Part shown: piece after piece, positions 7,809 through 16,287 of the stretch
Layout: the number at the start of each line of letters is the position of its first letter
Numbering within the stretch: the stretch's first letter is position 1
Notes under the pieces: generated by a model
The model's database searches: none
Told to the model about the DNA's origin: nothing
Seen by the model: the letters and a program-made list of their open reading frames with translations, nothing else
Assembly: GCF_035503745.1 (NCBI RefSeq)
Contig: NZ_DATJTC010000028.1
Span: 1-64,000, forward strand
Reading direction: 5' to 3'
From: Dyella_B sp035503745
GTDB lineage: Bacteria; Pseudomonadota; Gammaproteobacteria; Xanthomonadales; Rhodanobacteraceae
DNA: 64,000 bases
Position numbers and translations under genes: made by a program

Positions 7809-8300
7809 TTAAGCGTTCTTCCGACGCCGGTCCAACCATGCATCCAGCGACCATGGGCCTGCTCCGCCAATGCATAGCGCCAGCAAGCCGGCGAGATAGA
7901 GCATATCCGTCTCGTAACCCGGTTGCCCAAAGTGCGCACCCGAGGCGTCGTAGGACATCAGCTTGATCGAGCTGAATCCGTTAGGCAGATGAACGGTAAA
8001 GGTCGCAACCAGTAGCACCGCGATCATCGGAACCGAGGCGACGGGGATCAACGCGCCGAGGAGAATCATCAAGCCACCCAGCACTTCGATTGCGATGGTT
8101 GCCCATCCGAGCAAGTCGGCAAATGGCATGCCGATGGCGTGGAGTATGCCGATGAACCCTTCCGGACCCCGGGCGAGCTTGGCATAGCCATGCTCCATGA
8201 AGCCATAACCCAAGATCAATCGCAAAGGGATGGCATACCACTCATAAGGAAGCGGCAACGGGGAAATGGCGTATTTGCCGAGAAAAGAGATTTTGTTCAT
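7809..8300 (-). CDS. DoxX-family membrane protein
   Basis: 163 residues from ATG 8300; a longer in-frame reading from 8378 runs into the preceding YHS gene and is rejected. Four hydrophobic helices and the family's RLILGYGFMEHGYAKLARGPEGF, AIEVLGGLMILLGALIPVAS and FTVHLPNGF segments are visible. DoxX proteins recur next to bufferin-type genes and SigF regulons, where they are suspected to act in membrane redox chemistry. It is the second gene after the YHS protein (47-base gap) and shares its promoter. Confidence 0.85.
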   Translation of the reverse strand: MNKISFLGKYAISPLPLPYEWYAIPLRLILGYGFMEHGYAKLARGPEGFIGILHAIGMPFADLLGWATIAIEVLGGLMILLGALIPVASVPMIAVLLVATFTVHLPNGFSSIKLMSYDASGAHFGQPGYETDMLYLAGLLALCIGGAGPWSLDAWLDRRRKNA

Positions 8301-8347
8301 GCCGGCCTTGTCAAGGAATGTCGCGCCAAGTGCGGATCTCGGCGCGT

Positions 8348-8839
8348 TTAAAGCGCCTGGTTTTTCACCTCGGGCCAATTGTCTTGCGCATGCTGAATGA
8401 TTCCCGGCGTATCCTTTTTAAACAGCAAGGATGCCTTGGCGTTGTAGTTGAGGTAGAGCTTCCCATTCACCACCACGCCTGTCGTGGGGTCGGTGTCGAC
8501 TTTCTTGCCATAGGCCGTTCCCACCGCGCAAAAGCCACCGAATTGCGGCAGATATTTTCCGGGATCGGACACAAATAGCTTTCGATCTGCTTCCGAGACG
8601 AATAAGTAATGCGCACCGGCATAAGTAGCCGAGATTTGCGCCTTGCCCTGCGTCGGCTTGCCCAACACAAAGTAGGCCACCGGGTCATAACCACGCAATG
8701 CCAGACCATGCTCATCGGTGTTCGTCGCCGATGTCGATCCGGGCACACCCGCGTGGACGACCGCCGCCGGCAGTACCGCCAGGGGTATCGCCATCGATAG
8801 CAGCATCAGGGCAGCGCTTTTCGGTAATGCACGGAACAT
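8348..8839 (-). CDS. Secreted YHS-domain protein
   Basis: 163 residues with a signal peptide (about 1-30, ending VHA). The YHS core is visible: LALRGYDPVAYF, KPTQGKAQISATYAGAHYLF, PGKYLPQFGGFCAVGTAYGKKV. YHS domains are associated with heavy metals; here a single Cys lies in FGGFC. GGAGGAG lies just upstream of the ATG. A SigF-type promoter lies at 8880-8905 and the gene probably forms an operon with doxX. Confidence 0.85.
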   Translation of the reverse strand: MFRALPKSAALMLLSMAIPLAVLPAAVVHAGVPGSTSATNTDEHGLALRGYDPVAYFVLGKPTQGKAQISATYAGAHYLFVSEADRKLFVSDPGKYLPQFGGFCAVGTAYGKKVDTDPTTGVVVNGKLYLNYNAKASLLFKKDTPGIIQHAQDNWPEVKNQAL

Positions 8840-8879
8840 GACGACTCCTCCAAGTGGTGGCTATAGGTGCCATGTTTCA

Positions 8880-8905
8880 TTCGTCAATTTCGACGCAAGA
8901 GTTAC
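8880..8905 (-). promoter_or_regulatory. Predicted SigF-type ECF promoter for the YHS-doxX operon
   Basis: Minus strand GTAACT (8905-8900), 16 bases, CGAA (8883-8880), about 40 bases from the YHS start codon. Confidence 0.7.
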
Positions 8906-9105
8906 AGCGATTCGTGCCCTGCATTTCAACGTGACGGCCCTAGCCTGCGCCAAAGAAGCGGGGATACCGCCAGTGCGCCCTGCAAGTCGCCCAACGATCC
9001 GCAACGCGTGGTTACTAGCGGCTTTAGCCGACGCCCTGGCATGGCCAGGCCCTTGACCCGGCCGCACACACCAACCGGAGGTAGCAAGAGACATTGCGTG
9101 TCGTA

Positions 9106-9855
9106 TCACTCAATCGCGCCGACCATCCCTTCACTCATCCAGGTGGCCAGGAATTCGCCTGCCGCAGAGGCGCCGTGATCATCACCCAGCAGGTGCGCGA
9201 GGTTGCCACATAGCTCCGCAAACGAAGCGCCGTTGGCGACGGCGTTGATGGCGCGCATCTCAAGCTCATCGATCGTTTGAAAACGACAGCGATGCTCTTC
9301 GCGCCAAACCCGAATGGCAGCCGGATCGGTAAAGTACTCCACCGCGGGCGGAACCTTTTCCGAGGCCATCGCGGACCATAGCGCACCACAATTGCTTCGC
9401 ACGGCAAACATGCGCAAGGTGGGTACAAAGCGGATCCTGGCGCTATCCCAGTCGATTTCCCCACTGATTGCCGCAACGGTTAACGCTTCACCATCGGGGC
9501 CGTCAAAGGCGCGGCGTAATGTCCAGTCCAACTGAGCCAGCTCGCCGACTTCCGGACTATCGGGATAAAGCACATCCAGCGCATCGGCGAAATGCTCGCC
9601 GTAGTCACTGATCGTCCAACTGCCCGGCGAGTGTTCCTCGATGTAGCGATGCACGGCCTCTTGGAAGGCATCATCTCCCAACCATGCCCAAGTGCGCTCA
9701 AACGTGTCACGCATGCACTCTTCCAATTGAGCGCGATAGGCGTGATGGTAGACAGCCAACCCCGGCGCAGCGCTATGGGGCACGTATTGGTCTAAAACGT
9801 GGGGGCCGTCCACCAAAAAGGCGCGAAATTGTCGCTGCATGTCCAGGAGGCTCAT
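9106..9855 (-). CDS. bufC: DUF2063/BufC-type partner protein (second copy)
   Basis: 249 residues with the DUF2063 signature: MQRQFRAFLVDG, GLAVYHHAYRAQLEECMRDTFERTWAWLGDD, ELAQLDWTLRRAFDG. It is clearly divergent from the copy at 668-1441. The ATG overlaps the end of bufB by four bases. It is the last gene of the bufA-bufB-bufC operon and probably helps the MNIO enzyme handle its precursor. Confidence 0.87.
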   Translation of the reverse strand: MSLLDMQRQFRAFLVDGPHVLDQYVPHSAAPGLAVYHHAYRAQLEECMRDTFERTWAWLGDDAFQEAVHRYIEEHSPGSWTISDYGEHFADALDVLYPDSPEVGELAQLDWTLRRAFDGPDGEALTVAAISGEIDWDSARIRFVPTLRMFAVRSNCGALWSAMASEKVPPAVEYFTDPAAIRVWREEHRCRFQTIDELEMRAINAVANGASFAELCGNLAHLLGDDHGASAAGEFLATWMSEGMVGAIE

Positions 9856-10703
9856 GCGATGGATTCCTCCACCTGGCGGGCCACGGACGCGACGGTACGC
9901 GCCATATCCAATTCATCCAGCAACTCACTAAGCGGCGGAATGTTGTCGTCACGCTCGATCATGCTCGCGACGGAACCGAATCGCTCGCACGCTGCGCGAT
10001 AAACCGACCACACCGCATTGGGAACAGGCTGATCGTGGGTGTCGATGAGGCGATCCCGCCCCTGGCTGTGACCGGCCAGGTGCATCTGCCTTACGTAACC
10101 CTTAGGAATGGCAGACAGGTACTGGTAAGCATCAAAACCCTGATTGACTCCGCTCACATAAATATTGTTGACATCCAACAATAAGTAGCACCCCGTGCGT
10201 CGGCACAATTCGGCCAAAAACGCCGGCTCGCTGTAATCGGCCTGTGTGTAGTCCAGGTAAGTGGAAGGGTTTTCCAGCAGAATCGGCCGCCCCAGAAAAT
10301 CCTGCACCTGATTGACGTTGGCGCAAACCAGATCCATGGCTTCCTTGGTGTAAGGAAGTGGAAGCAAGTCGTGAGAGTTGAAGCCCTCCACGCCCGTCCA
10401 ACACAGGTGATCGGACACCCAAAGCGGGTCGATGCGTTCGGCCAGACTTTTCAATCGCTGCAGGTAATCGAGCTTTAGCCCATCGGCCGAGCCAATCGAC
10501 AACGACACGCCATGCATAGCGATCCGATAGCGCGCCCTTACAGCCTCCAAGACAGCCAAAGGCTTGCCGCCTTGGACCATGAAATTCTCGGAAATCACCT
10601 CGACAAAATCGACGGAAACGTGAGTGTCGAGAAACTCCTGGTAGTGCACGGGGCGCAAACCCAGGCCAAATCCTTCGAAAGCAGGTAGATCACGCGTAGA
10701 CAT
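9852..10703 (-). CDS. bufB: MNIO (DUF692) iron oxidative enzyme, BufB-like (second copy)
   Basis: 283 residues from ATG 10703; an upstream extension to 10799 overlaps bufA in another frame and is rejected. Conserved blocks in order: FGLGLRPVHYQEFL, AMHGVSLSIGS, SDHLCWTG, LLENPSTYLDY, LLLDVNNIYVSGVN, QMHLAGHSQ, IDTHDQP. These carry the His, Glu and Asp ligands of the iron centre. The enzyme should convert Cys residues of BufA into heterocyclic groups (family knowledge). It sits 53 bases after bufA with a stable hairpin between the two, and overlaps bufC. Confidence 0.92.
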   Translation of the reverse strand: MSTRDLPAFEGFGLGLRPVHYQEFLDTHVSVDFVEVISENFMVQGGKPLAVLEAVRARYRIAMHGVSLSIGSADGLKLDYLQRLKSLAERIDPLWVSDHLCWTGVEGFNSHDLLPLPYTKEAMDLVCANVNQVQDFLGRPILLENPSTYLDYTQADYSEPAFLAELCRRTGCYLLLDVNNIYVSGVNQGFDAYQYLSAIPKGYVRQMHLAGHSQGRDRLIDTHDQPVPNAVWSVYRAACERFGSVASMIERDDNIPPLSELLDELDMARTVASVARQVEESIA

Positions 10704-10720
10704 AACCAATTCCCAGAAAG

Positions 10721-10751
10721 AGAGCCCGACTGGAGGGAGCAGCCGGGCTCT
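10721..10751 (-). terminator. Hairpin between bufA and bufB (probable partial terminator)
   Basis: Arms 10721-10731 and 10741-10751 form an 11-bp stem with one G-U pair and a 9-base loop on the minus strand. It lacks a T-run. Such hairpins between a RiPP precursor and its enzyme commonly stabilise the precursor mRNA or limit read-through so that precursor is in excess. Confidence 0.55.
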
Positions 10752-10756
10752 GTCGA

Positions 10757-11032
10757 TCACTTCGACGGAGGGGTGAGGCTGCCGCCCTGCGCCTGGCACT
10801 CGCTGGCGGTGATCTTCTTGAAGCCCTGTCCCTTGCAGGAGTTCTGGCCCTTACAAGCGTGATCGCCGGATTTGCAATCGGACTGTCCCTTACAGGCATT
10901 GACGCCGTAGCACGGCTGCGCCTGATCGCCCGCCGCGGGCGATGCATGAGCCGGGCTCACCTGAGCAAGGCTGGCGAAAGCGATGAACGCTGCGGCTGCG
11001 GCAAGGCTGGTACCACTGGAGAGCTTGATCAT
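10757..11032 (-). CDS. bufA: BufA/DUF2282-type Cys-rich secreted RiPP precursor
   Basis: 91 residues. A signal peptide (about 1-30, ending PAHA) is followed by a Cys array: PCYGVNAC, KGQSDC, KSGDHAC, KGQNSC, then KGQGF and a lone ASEC near the end, six Cys in all. The CKGQ repeats and the KKITASECQAQGGSL tail are typical of DUF2282 bufferin precursors, which after modification by BufB bind copper or similar metals in the periplasm. It opens the bufA-bufB-bufC operon and has a SigF-type promoter about 50 bases upstream. It is the only precursor-like gene seen for the two MNIO enzymes in this window. Confidence 0.92.
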   Translation of the reverse strand: MIKLSSGTSLAAAAAFIAFASLAQVSPAHASPAAGDQAQPCYGVNACKGQSDCKSGDHACKGQNSCKGQGFKKITASECQAQGGSLTPPSK

Positions 11033-11082
11033 GGAACAACTCCTACGTTGAAAGAATGGATTGCCGTGATGGCATGAAGCAG

Positions 11083-11108
11083 TTCGCGATCGTTTCCAAA
11101 GAAGTTAC
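11083..11108 (-). promoter_or_regulatory. Predicted SigF-type ECF promoter for bufA-bufB-bufC
   Basis: Minus strand GTAACT (11108-11103), 16 bases, CGAA (11086-11083). Predicted start near 11076, giving a leader of about 44 bases. Confidence 0.75.
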
Positions 11109-11211
11109 ACGGCATCCGCAAATGACATTTCACAAGGTAACGAAAACCCCACTTTCCTTGCGGCGCCGCAGCATTGAGTACGTACCCCACCGCCCTTAGG
11201 TCATTTGTCAT

Positions 11212-11237
11212 GTAACAACCAGCAAGCGACGGACGAA
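11212..11237 (+). promoter_or_regulatory. Predicted SigF-type ECF promoter for the metallopeptidase gene
   Basis: GTAACA (11212-11217), 16 bases, CGAA (11234-11237), about 65 bases upstream of the ATG at 11302. It is divergent from the bufA promoter. Confidence 0.62.
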
Positions 11238-11301
11238 CCACTAACAACGACGCTGCTTCTTCAGATGAACCTTTAGAAGCAGTCGCGATCGCGGAGGTGG
11301 C

Positions 11302-12273
11302 ATGAAACGCAGGCGCTTTCTCCAATGGGCAGGTGGCATGGCGATTGCAGTGTCATCGCCATGGCGGGCCATCGCCCAACCGGATGAAAACCCAGTTGAC
11401 GTTTACGATCGGCTGAAACAGGCACTCGATCTTCATTTCGTCATAGCAGGCGGAAACATCAGCATCGCCATCGATGGCAATCCATCGACCTTGGACAAGA
11501 ATCGCATCGAAGCCTGGGTCCGCCGAAGCGCAACGGCCATCGCGGCCTACTTCGGACGGTTTTCCGTCGAACAGTGGGGCCTGCTTGTCACACTCAACGA
11601 CGGTGAACGCATTGGCCCTGCTACAACGTGGGGACATCCCACTTCCATCACGCACGTTGCACTAGGACGCAATATCAGCGATAGCGCCCTGCACCATGAT
11701 TGGATCATGGTGCATGAAATGACGCACCTTGCACTTCCCACCGTCCCCCAGAGCAGCAAATGGTTCATGGAGGGCAACGCGACATACGTCGAGCCCATCG
11801 CACGCGCGCAAGTCGGTCAACTCACACCGCAGGAAGTGTGGCGTTGGGCGGTGGAGGATATGCCTAAAGGACAACCGCGCGATGGCGATGAAGGGCTCGA
11901 TCACACCCATACCTGGGGCAGAACCTATTGGGGTGGCGCCATGTACTGGCTGCTCGCCGAAATCGCCATCTACAAGAACAGCCAGGGCCGATATCGGCTG
12001 CAAGATGCACTACGCGCCATCAATCGCAAAAGCGGCGGCAATACATCGTTCTGGAGCGTGAATCAAACCATCCATATCGGAGACAACGCCGTACGAGGCG
12101 ACGCCCTTGCCTCACTTTACAAGCGGCTCAAGGACCGCCCCGTGACAATAGACCTTCAGGGCGCCCTCCAACAATTAGGCATTTCAGAGACCGATGGCGT
12201 GATTCGCTTCGACGATAACGCGCCGCTGGCCAACCTTCGCCGTTCCATTACAACCATGGAAGCACCCACCTGA
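11302..12273 (+). CDS. Tat-exported HExxH metallopeptidase
   Basis: 323 residues. The N-terminus MKRRRFLQWAGG resembles a Tat signal, followed by a hydrophobic stretch ending AIAQ. The zinc motif VHEMTHLALP (about residues 138-147) is followed some 18 residues later by WFMEGNATYVEP, which supplies the third ligand or catalytic Glu as in gluzincins. GCGGAGG precedes the start. It belongs to the same promoter family as the bufferin operon and faces away from bufA. It could process or turn over periplasmic proteins in this response; that is inference. The family is otherwise not recognised with certainty. Confidence 0.78.
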   Translation: MKRRRFLQWAGGMAIAVSSPWRAIAQPDENPVDVYDRLKQALDLHFVIAGGNISIAIDGNPSTLDKNRIEAWVRRSATAIAAYFGRFSVEQWGLLVTLNDGERIGPATTWGHPTSITHVALGRNISDSALHHDWIMVHEMTHLALPTVPQSSKWFMEGNATYVEPIARAQVGQLTPQEVWRWAVEDMPKGQPRDGDEGLDHTHTWGRTYWGGAMYWLLAEIAIYKNSQGRYRLQDALRAINRKSGGNTSFWSVNQTIHIGDNAVRGDALASLYKRLKDRPVTIDLQGALQQLGISETDGVIRFDDNAPLANLRRSITTMEAPT

Positions 12274-12664
12274 CCACGCGAAACAGTGCACGCAAAGCGG
12301 CACGTCGATCGAGTCGTACCACCACAAGACGTTCATGAGCCCGAACTCTTGTGTCTTTAATGGTTGCGCTTCGGACCTATACCTATCCCCTCGTAGGTTC
12401 GGAGCGCAACCATTCTTTTTGGAAGCGGTGTAGACGCATCGGCGTGCAAATTGCCCGCCCCCTTCCAGCGCCAAGCTGAAGCACGATGCCCGAATTTCTC
12501 AAACCACTGCGTACAAGCATCTCTCATGGGAGAGCCCCCATGAAACACGAAAATAAGAGCTTTGTTGCGGGAGTTCCCATGTTTAACGTGTGCCACCTCA
12601 TGCGCGGCAGGTGCGATGAGATATACCCGGGAGGAAACTTCCACCACCTTCCACGAGAATGCGA
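12274..12664. other. Intergenic stretch after the metallopeptidase gene
   Basis: Apart from the hairpin at 12359-12420 I see no convincing gene here. Short ORFs lack ribosome binding sites and family features. Confidence 0.5.
12359..12420 (+). terminator. Intrinsic terminator after the metallopeptidase gene
   Basis: Arms 12359-12379 and 12394-12414 form a 21-bp stem with two mismatches, followed by TTTTT at 12416-12420. Confidence 0.75.
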
Positions 12665-13024
12665 TCACAGCGTTCTTTTCGATAATGACCAATGCTTTCG
12701 TAAAAAAGCCGACACTCGAGCTGGCTTTTTCATGCCACTAACCAGCGTTATCCGCCCACCCCGATCCTGAGCGCGTCGCAAAACAAACTGCGAAAACTTC
12801 AGCACCCCAACCATCGGCGACCATTCGCCTCCGGCCCGCCATCGACGCTCAAGATCGAATATCAGGTGGATGCGGTTCTCACGCGAATGGTTGAACACCT
12901 CATGCGGCTTCTTGTTATCGAGGTGCATGACGTGGCCGTCGGACTCATGGCAAGAAAGCCTGGACGCCGGAACATAGGCAAGATCGAATGCTATGCACAC
13001 CATAGCTGGTCCATGTTGATTCAT
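12665..13024 (-). pseudogene. C-terminal remnant of an aspartyl/asparaginyl beta-hydroxylase-like gene
   Basis: The 119-codon reading contains GHVMHLDNKKPHEVFNHS followed by ENRIHLIFDLE, which matches the last iron-binding His and the 2-oxoglutarate-binding Arg block of this hydroxylase family. The first part of the fold, with the HxD ligand pair, is absent: the frame hits a stop 17 codons above the first ATG. Homologues are roughly twice this length, so this is most likely a truncated relic. The tail after the hydroxylase block has no known similarity to me. Confidence 0.5.
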
Positions 13025-13123
13025 GGATTCATCGGCGCCTGAAATGCCGGGTTGCCTACATAAACGGCTAATTTAAACCCGTTTTGCCGGCTGGTGATGC
13101 ATGGCGACTTAACAGAACTTATC

Positions 13124-14335
13124 ATGAAACCTTATCACTCTCCCGCGGCAGTCAAATCCCCTGCAGGGCGTACTGCAGCGGCGCCTTCCTGGACCATCGA
13201 CCATCCACATATTGTGCTGGTGCTGCAAGGAGGAGGTGCACTCGGTGCCTATCAGGCCGGTGTCTATGAGGCGCTACACGAATCTGGAATTGAACCGCAC
13301 TGGATCATCGGTACTTCTATTGGTGCAATTAATGGTGCGTTGATAGCCGGTAACGAGTCACACAATCGGCTAAGTCGGCTGCAAGCATTTTGGAAGTGCG
13401 TAACCCAGCAGCCATCCGCGGCACTGAAGACCATGGAGCAATGGCTTCGCTCCTTGGATGCATTCAGTCCGGCCTGGGAGGCTTTTGCCCATTGGCAACA
13501 TAACAGCCAAGTAGTGATGCAAGGCATCCCGAAGTTTTTTACGCCAAACCCGCTGAGCTGCATGAATCCGTGGCTATCGCTCGGCGTGGAAAAAGCTGCT
13601 TACTACAGTACAACGCCCTTGCGCGAAACATTGTTGGAATTGGTGGATTTTGAGCAGCTAGGAGCGGGAGATGGCGGCCCCACGAGGCTTACCGTTGGGG
13701 CCGTAAACGTAAGAACTGGGCAGATGCGTTATTTCGACAGCCGCAGAGAAGTATTGGGAGTGGACCACGTTCTGGCTTCGGGTGCATTGGCACCGGTCTT
13801 CGGCGCGGTACGTATCGATGGTGACCCTTATTGGGATGGGGGACTGTATTCCAACACACCTATCGAAGCCGTACTCGACGATAAGCCGCGTCGTCATTCG
13901 TTGATCTTTTCGGCGCAGATGTGGAAGCCTCACGGACCTGAGCCTCACTCGATATGGGATATACAAGGCCGCATCAAGGATATCCAATACGCCAGCCGAT
14001 CCGACAACCATATCGAGCGTCAACGTCAACTTCACCATTTGCGCCACGTCATTCGGGAATTGGCCATGCACATTCCGGAGAAATTGCGCGAAGATCCCGC
14101 TATTCAGGAGCTCGGCGCCTGGGGTTGCAGCACGGTCATGCACATAGTGCAACTCAACGCCGCGCCACTGCCCGGCCAGGATCAAACCAGGGACATTGAC
14201 TTCACGGCCCAGAGCGTGGAGCTGCGTTACCAGGCAGGCTACGCCGACGCCATGCATGCCATTCAAGCCCAGCCATGGAAGTCGGAGCAACTGGATTCAC
14301 TCGAAGGCGTGTTCGTACACGAGGTCAACCCATGA
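13124..14335 (+). CDS. Patatin-like phospholipase (DUF3734 type)
   Basis: 403 residues from ATG 13124; GTG 13094 and ATG 13097 are alternatives and none has a clear ribosome binding site. Catalytic features are VLQGGGALGAYQAGVYEAL (oxyanion loop), GTSIGAING (nucleophile Ser in GxSxG) and YWDGGLYSNTP (catalytic Asp in DGG). The long C-terminal part, about 180 residues, fits the DUF3734 extension found in proteobacterial patatins. The product is a cytoplasmic or membrane-associated lipid acyl hydrolase. The stop overlaps the start of the next gene (ATGA), so the two are coupled. Confidence 0.88.
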   Translation: MKPYHSPAAVKSPAGRTAAAPSWTIDHPHIVLVLQGGGALGAYQAGVYEALHESGIEPHWIIGTSIGAINGALIAGNESHNRLSRLQAFWKCVTQQPSAALKTMEQWLRSLDAFSPAWEAFAHWQHNSQVVMQGIPKFFTPNPLSCMNPWLSLGVEKAAYYSTTPLRETLLELVDFEQLGAGDGGPTRLTVGAVNVRTGQMRYFDSRREVLGVDHVLASGALAPVFGAVRIDGDPYWDGGLYSNTPIEAVLDDKPRRHSLIFSAQMWKPHGPEPHSIWDIQGRIKDIQYASRSDNHIERQRQLHHLRHVIRELAMHIPEKLREDPAIQELGAWGCSTVMHIVQLNAAPLPGQDQTRDIDFTAQSVELRYQAGYADAMHAIQAQPWKSEQLDSLEGVFVHEVNP

Positions 14336-15633
14336 GCCACAAGAGGAATCTAATCCTGGTTGGTGCGGGCTTCGCGGGCCTGTCATTCGTGCGGAGACTT
14401 AGACGCTTATTGCCGCCGGACTGGACTTTGACACTTGTCAGCGAAGAAAGCTATACAACCTTCAATCCACTATTGCCCGAAGCGGTTGGTGCATCGATTT
14501 TTCCGGAACATGTGATCGCACCTGTGAGAGAGGTCATAAGACCCTCAAGCCAGTGGTGCTTCATCATGGGAAGGGTGAGTGCAATCGATTTACAAAGGCA
14601 ACTACTGAACTGCGAAACGCTGGACGGTGAAAAAATGCTCCCGTATGACGGCTTGGTGCTGGCCTTTGGCAATCGCGCGCGCCTTGATTTCATGCCGGGA
14701 ATGGAAGAATTCGCATTGCCCCTAAAGACCGTCGGCGATGCCATGGAAATCCGAAATTCGATCCTGCGCCGTCTCGCGAAGATGGAGTTGGTGACCGATC
14801 CAGAATTGCGCAAAGTGCTGGGATCATTCATTGTTATTGGCGGCGGATTTTCTGGCGTCGAAGTCGCCGGTGAAATGATCGACTGCCTCCACAGCATGCT
14901 TCGCTACTATCCCAAGGTGCGCAAGGAAGAAGTCCAGGTCACCGTGGTGCAGGATCAATCCAGGCTCCTGTTGGAATTGCCAGAGGGCCTGGCAAGCTCG
15001 GCGCAGCGATCGCTGGAACATCGCGGCGGCAAGGTGTTGCTCGGCGAACGGGTGCAGTGCATACATGCTGATGGCGTAACACTTGCCAGCGGGATGCGAC
15101 TTATCGGGGCAAGTGTCATTTGCACCATCGGCACACGGCCGAATCTGCTTGCGGATAAATTGGCGCGGGATCTGGATATACCGTTAGAGAGAGGGCGCAT
15201 TCCCGTCCGGGGCGACATGCGCGTGATGTCGTCCAAAGATCACTGCAAAGCGGGTATCTGGGCCATGGGAGATTGCGCACAGATTGAGAATGCGCGCGAC
15301 CACTCTGTGTGTCCCCCGACCGCGCAGTTTGCGGTACGACAGGGAGCGTGCGTCGCAGACAACTTGATTGCGCACTTGCATGGCAGGAGCACTCGTCCTT
15401 TTCGCTACCGCGCGCGGGGAATGCTAGCCTCGATCGGACATAAAAAGGGCGTGGCACAAGTGTTTGGATGGCGTCTGTTCGGGTTGCCCGCCTGGCTGCT
15501 CTGGCGTGCTTACTATCTGTTATTGATGCCCACTGCCGGACGTAAAGTGCGGATATACGTTGAATGGACATGGGGCATGTTTTTCCCTCCCGACATCACG
15601 CATCTCCGCTATCTTCGGAGCAAGGATCTTTAA
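14332..15633 (+). CDS. Type II NADH dehydrogenase-like FAD oxidoreductase
   Basis: 433 residues from ATG 14332. Two Rossmann motifs are present: LILVGAGFAGLSFVRRL for FAD near the start and FIVIGGGFSGVEVAGEM for NAD(P)H at about 165-185, with a third FAD block IWAMGDCAQIENA near 310. The C-terminal region ends in amphipathic and hydrophobic helices (FGLPAWLLWRAYYLLLM), as expected for membrane-attached NDH-2 enzymes. Translational coupling to the patatin suggests a joint role at the membrane, perhaps lipid turnover with quinone reduction; this is inference. Confidence 0.85.
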   Translation: MSHKRNLILVGAGFAGLSFVRRLRRLLPPDWTLTLVSEESYTTFNPLLPEAVGASIFPEHVIAPVREVIRPSSQWCFIMGRVSAIDLQRQLLNCETLDGEKMLPYDGLVLAFGNRARLDFMPGMEEFALPLKTVGDAMEIRNSILRRLAKMELVTDPELRKVLGSFIVIGGGFSGVEVAGEMIDCLHSMLRYYPKVRKEEVQVTVVQDQSRLLLELPEGLASSAQRSLEHRGGKVLLGERVQCIHADGVTLASGMRLIGASVICTIGTRPNLLADKLARDLDIPLERGRIPVRGDMRVMSSKDHCKAGIWAMGDCAQIENARDHSVCPPTAQFAVRQGACVADNLIAHLHGRSTRPFRYRARGMLASIGHKKGVAQVFGWRLFGLPAWLLWRAYYLLLMPTAGRKVRIYVEWTWGMFFPPDITHLRYLRSKDL

Positions 15634-15929
15634 TTCCAGGGAACCCGTCGCGCGATTCAGCGGTTTGGCGCCTGTGCACATAAAGAGCCGCGTACGTGGC
15701 GGAGCCAAGCGATCGACCGAGGATCAGCCTTTAAAGGCTTGATCCACAACATTTTGCTTTTCCAGCATAAACACTGGTTCCGGAAAAATTCAGCCGAACG
15801 GCTGTCATATTCGTCGACTAAGTGAGCGGGAAGTGGGGCTTAACAGACCTCTGGTTGTTGCAATCGGTTGAATTGGCGGTTGCAAGCGATCATGCAACTT
15901 GATTCAGCTCTGTCCACCTGCGGGTTTTA
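15634..15929. other. Gene-poor start of the decayed accessory region
   Basis: No convincing gene or RNA seen. Base composition becomes more AT-rich from here to about 20.4 kb. Confidence 0.45.
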
Positions 15930-16163
15930 TCACTGGAAAGTTTTATTTTTCGAACCAGCACGCTGCATCTTATCGCATGGCCACACGTCGTACAGCGCTA
16001 AGTAGACTTCGTCTTCTGCCGGGTATTGCCACTTTTCCGGATTGACGTCCACGTACTTCATGACCTCAACCGCTTCCTGCCCGATGACAACTCCTTGTGG
16101 CAGGCAAATTGAGCCACTCGCATTAGGTGCGTCAGCCACCCCATGCACGTACCCATACCCCAT
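15930..16163 (-). pseudogene. Fragment of a Rap1a/Tai-family immunity protein
   Basis: The segment reads GYGYVHGVADAPN, then ICLPQGVVIGQEAVEVMKYV and PAEDEVYLALYDVWPC, matching the C-terminal two thirds of Rap1a/Tai periplasmic immunity proteins (CxPxGV-xxQ, then PA and a final WPC or FPC). The N-terminal signal peptide and first Cys are not in this frame, so the gene is truncated or frameshifted at its 5' end. These proteins protect against type VI amidase effectors; no effector gene is seen here. Confidence 0.55.
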
Positions 16164-16287
16164 AGATCCAAAGCGACGAAGAATGGAAAGCTCTTGGAAT
16201 ATCCGGACCGATCCGAATAGACATCGATCAAGCCGCTCACTAAGAGTCTTATAATGACGCAGCAAATTCTTTTTTGGAGCCCAGTCA

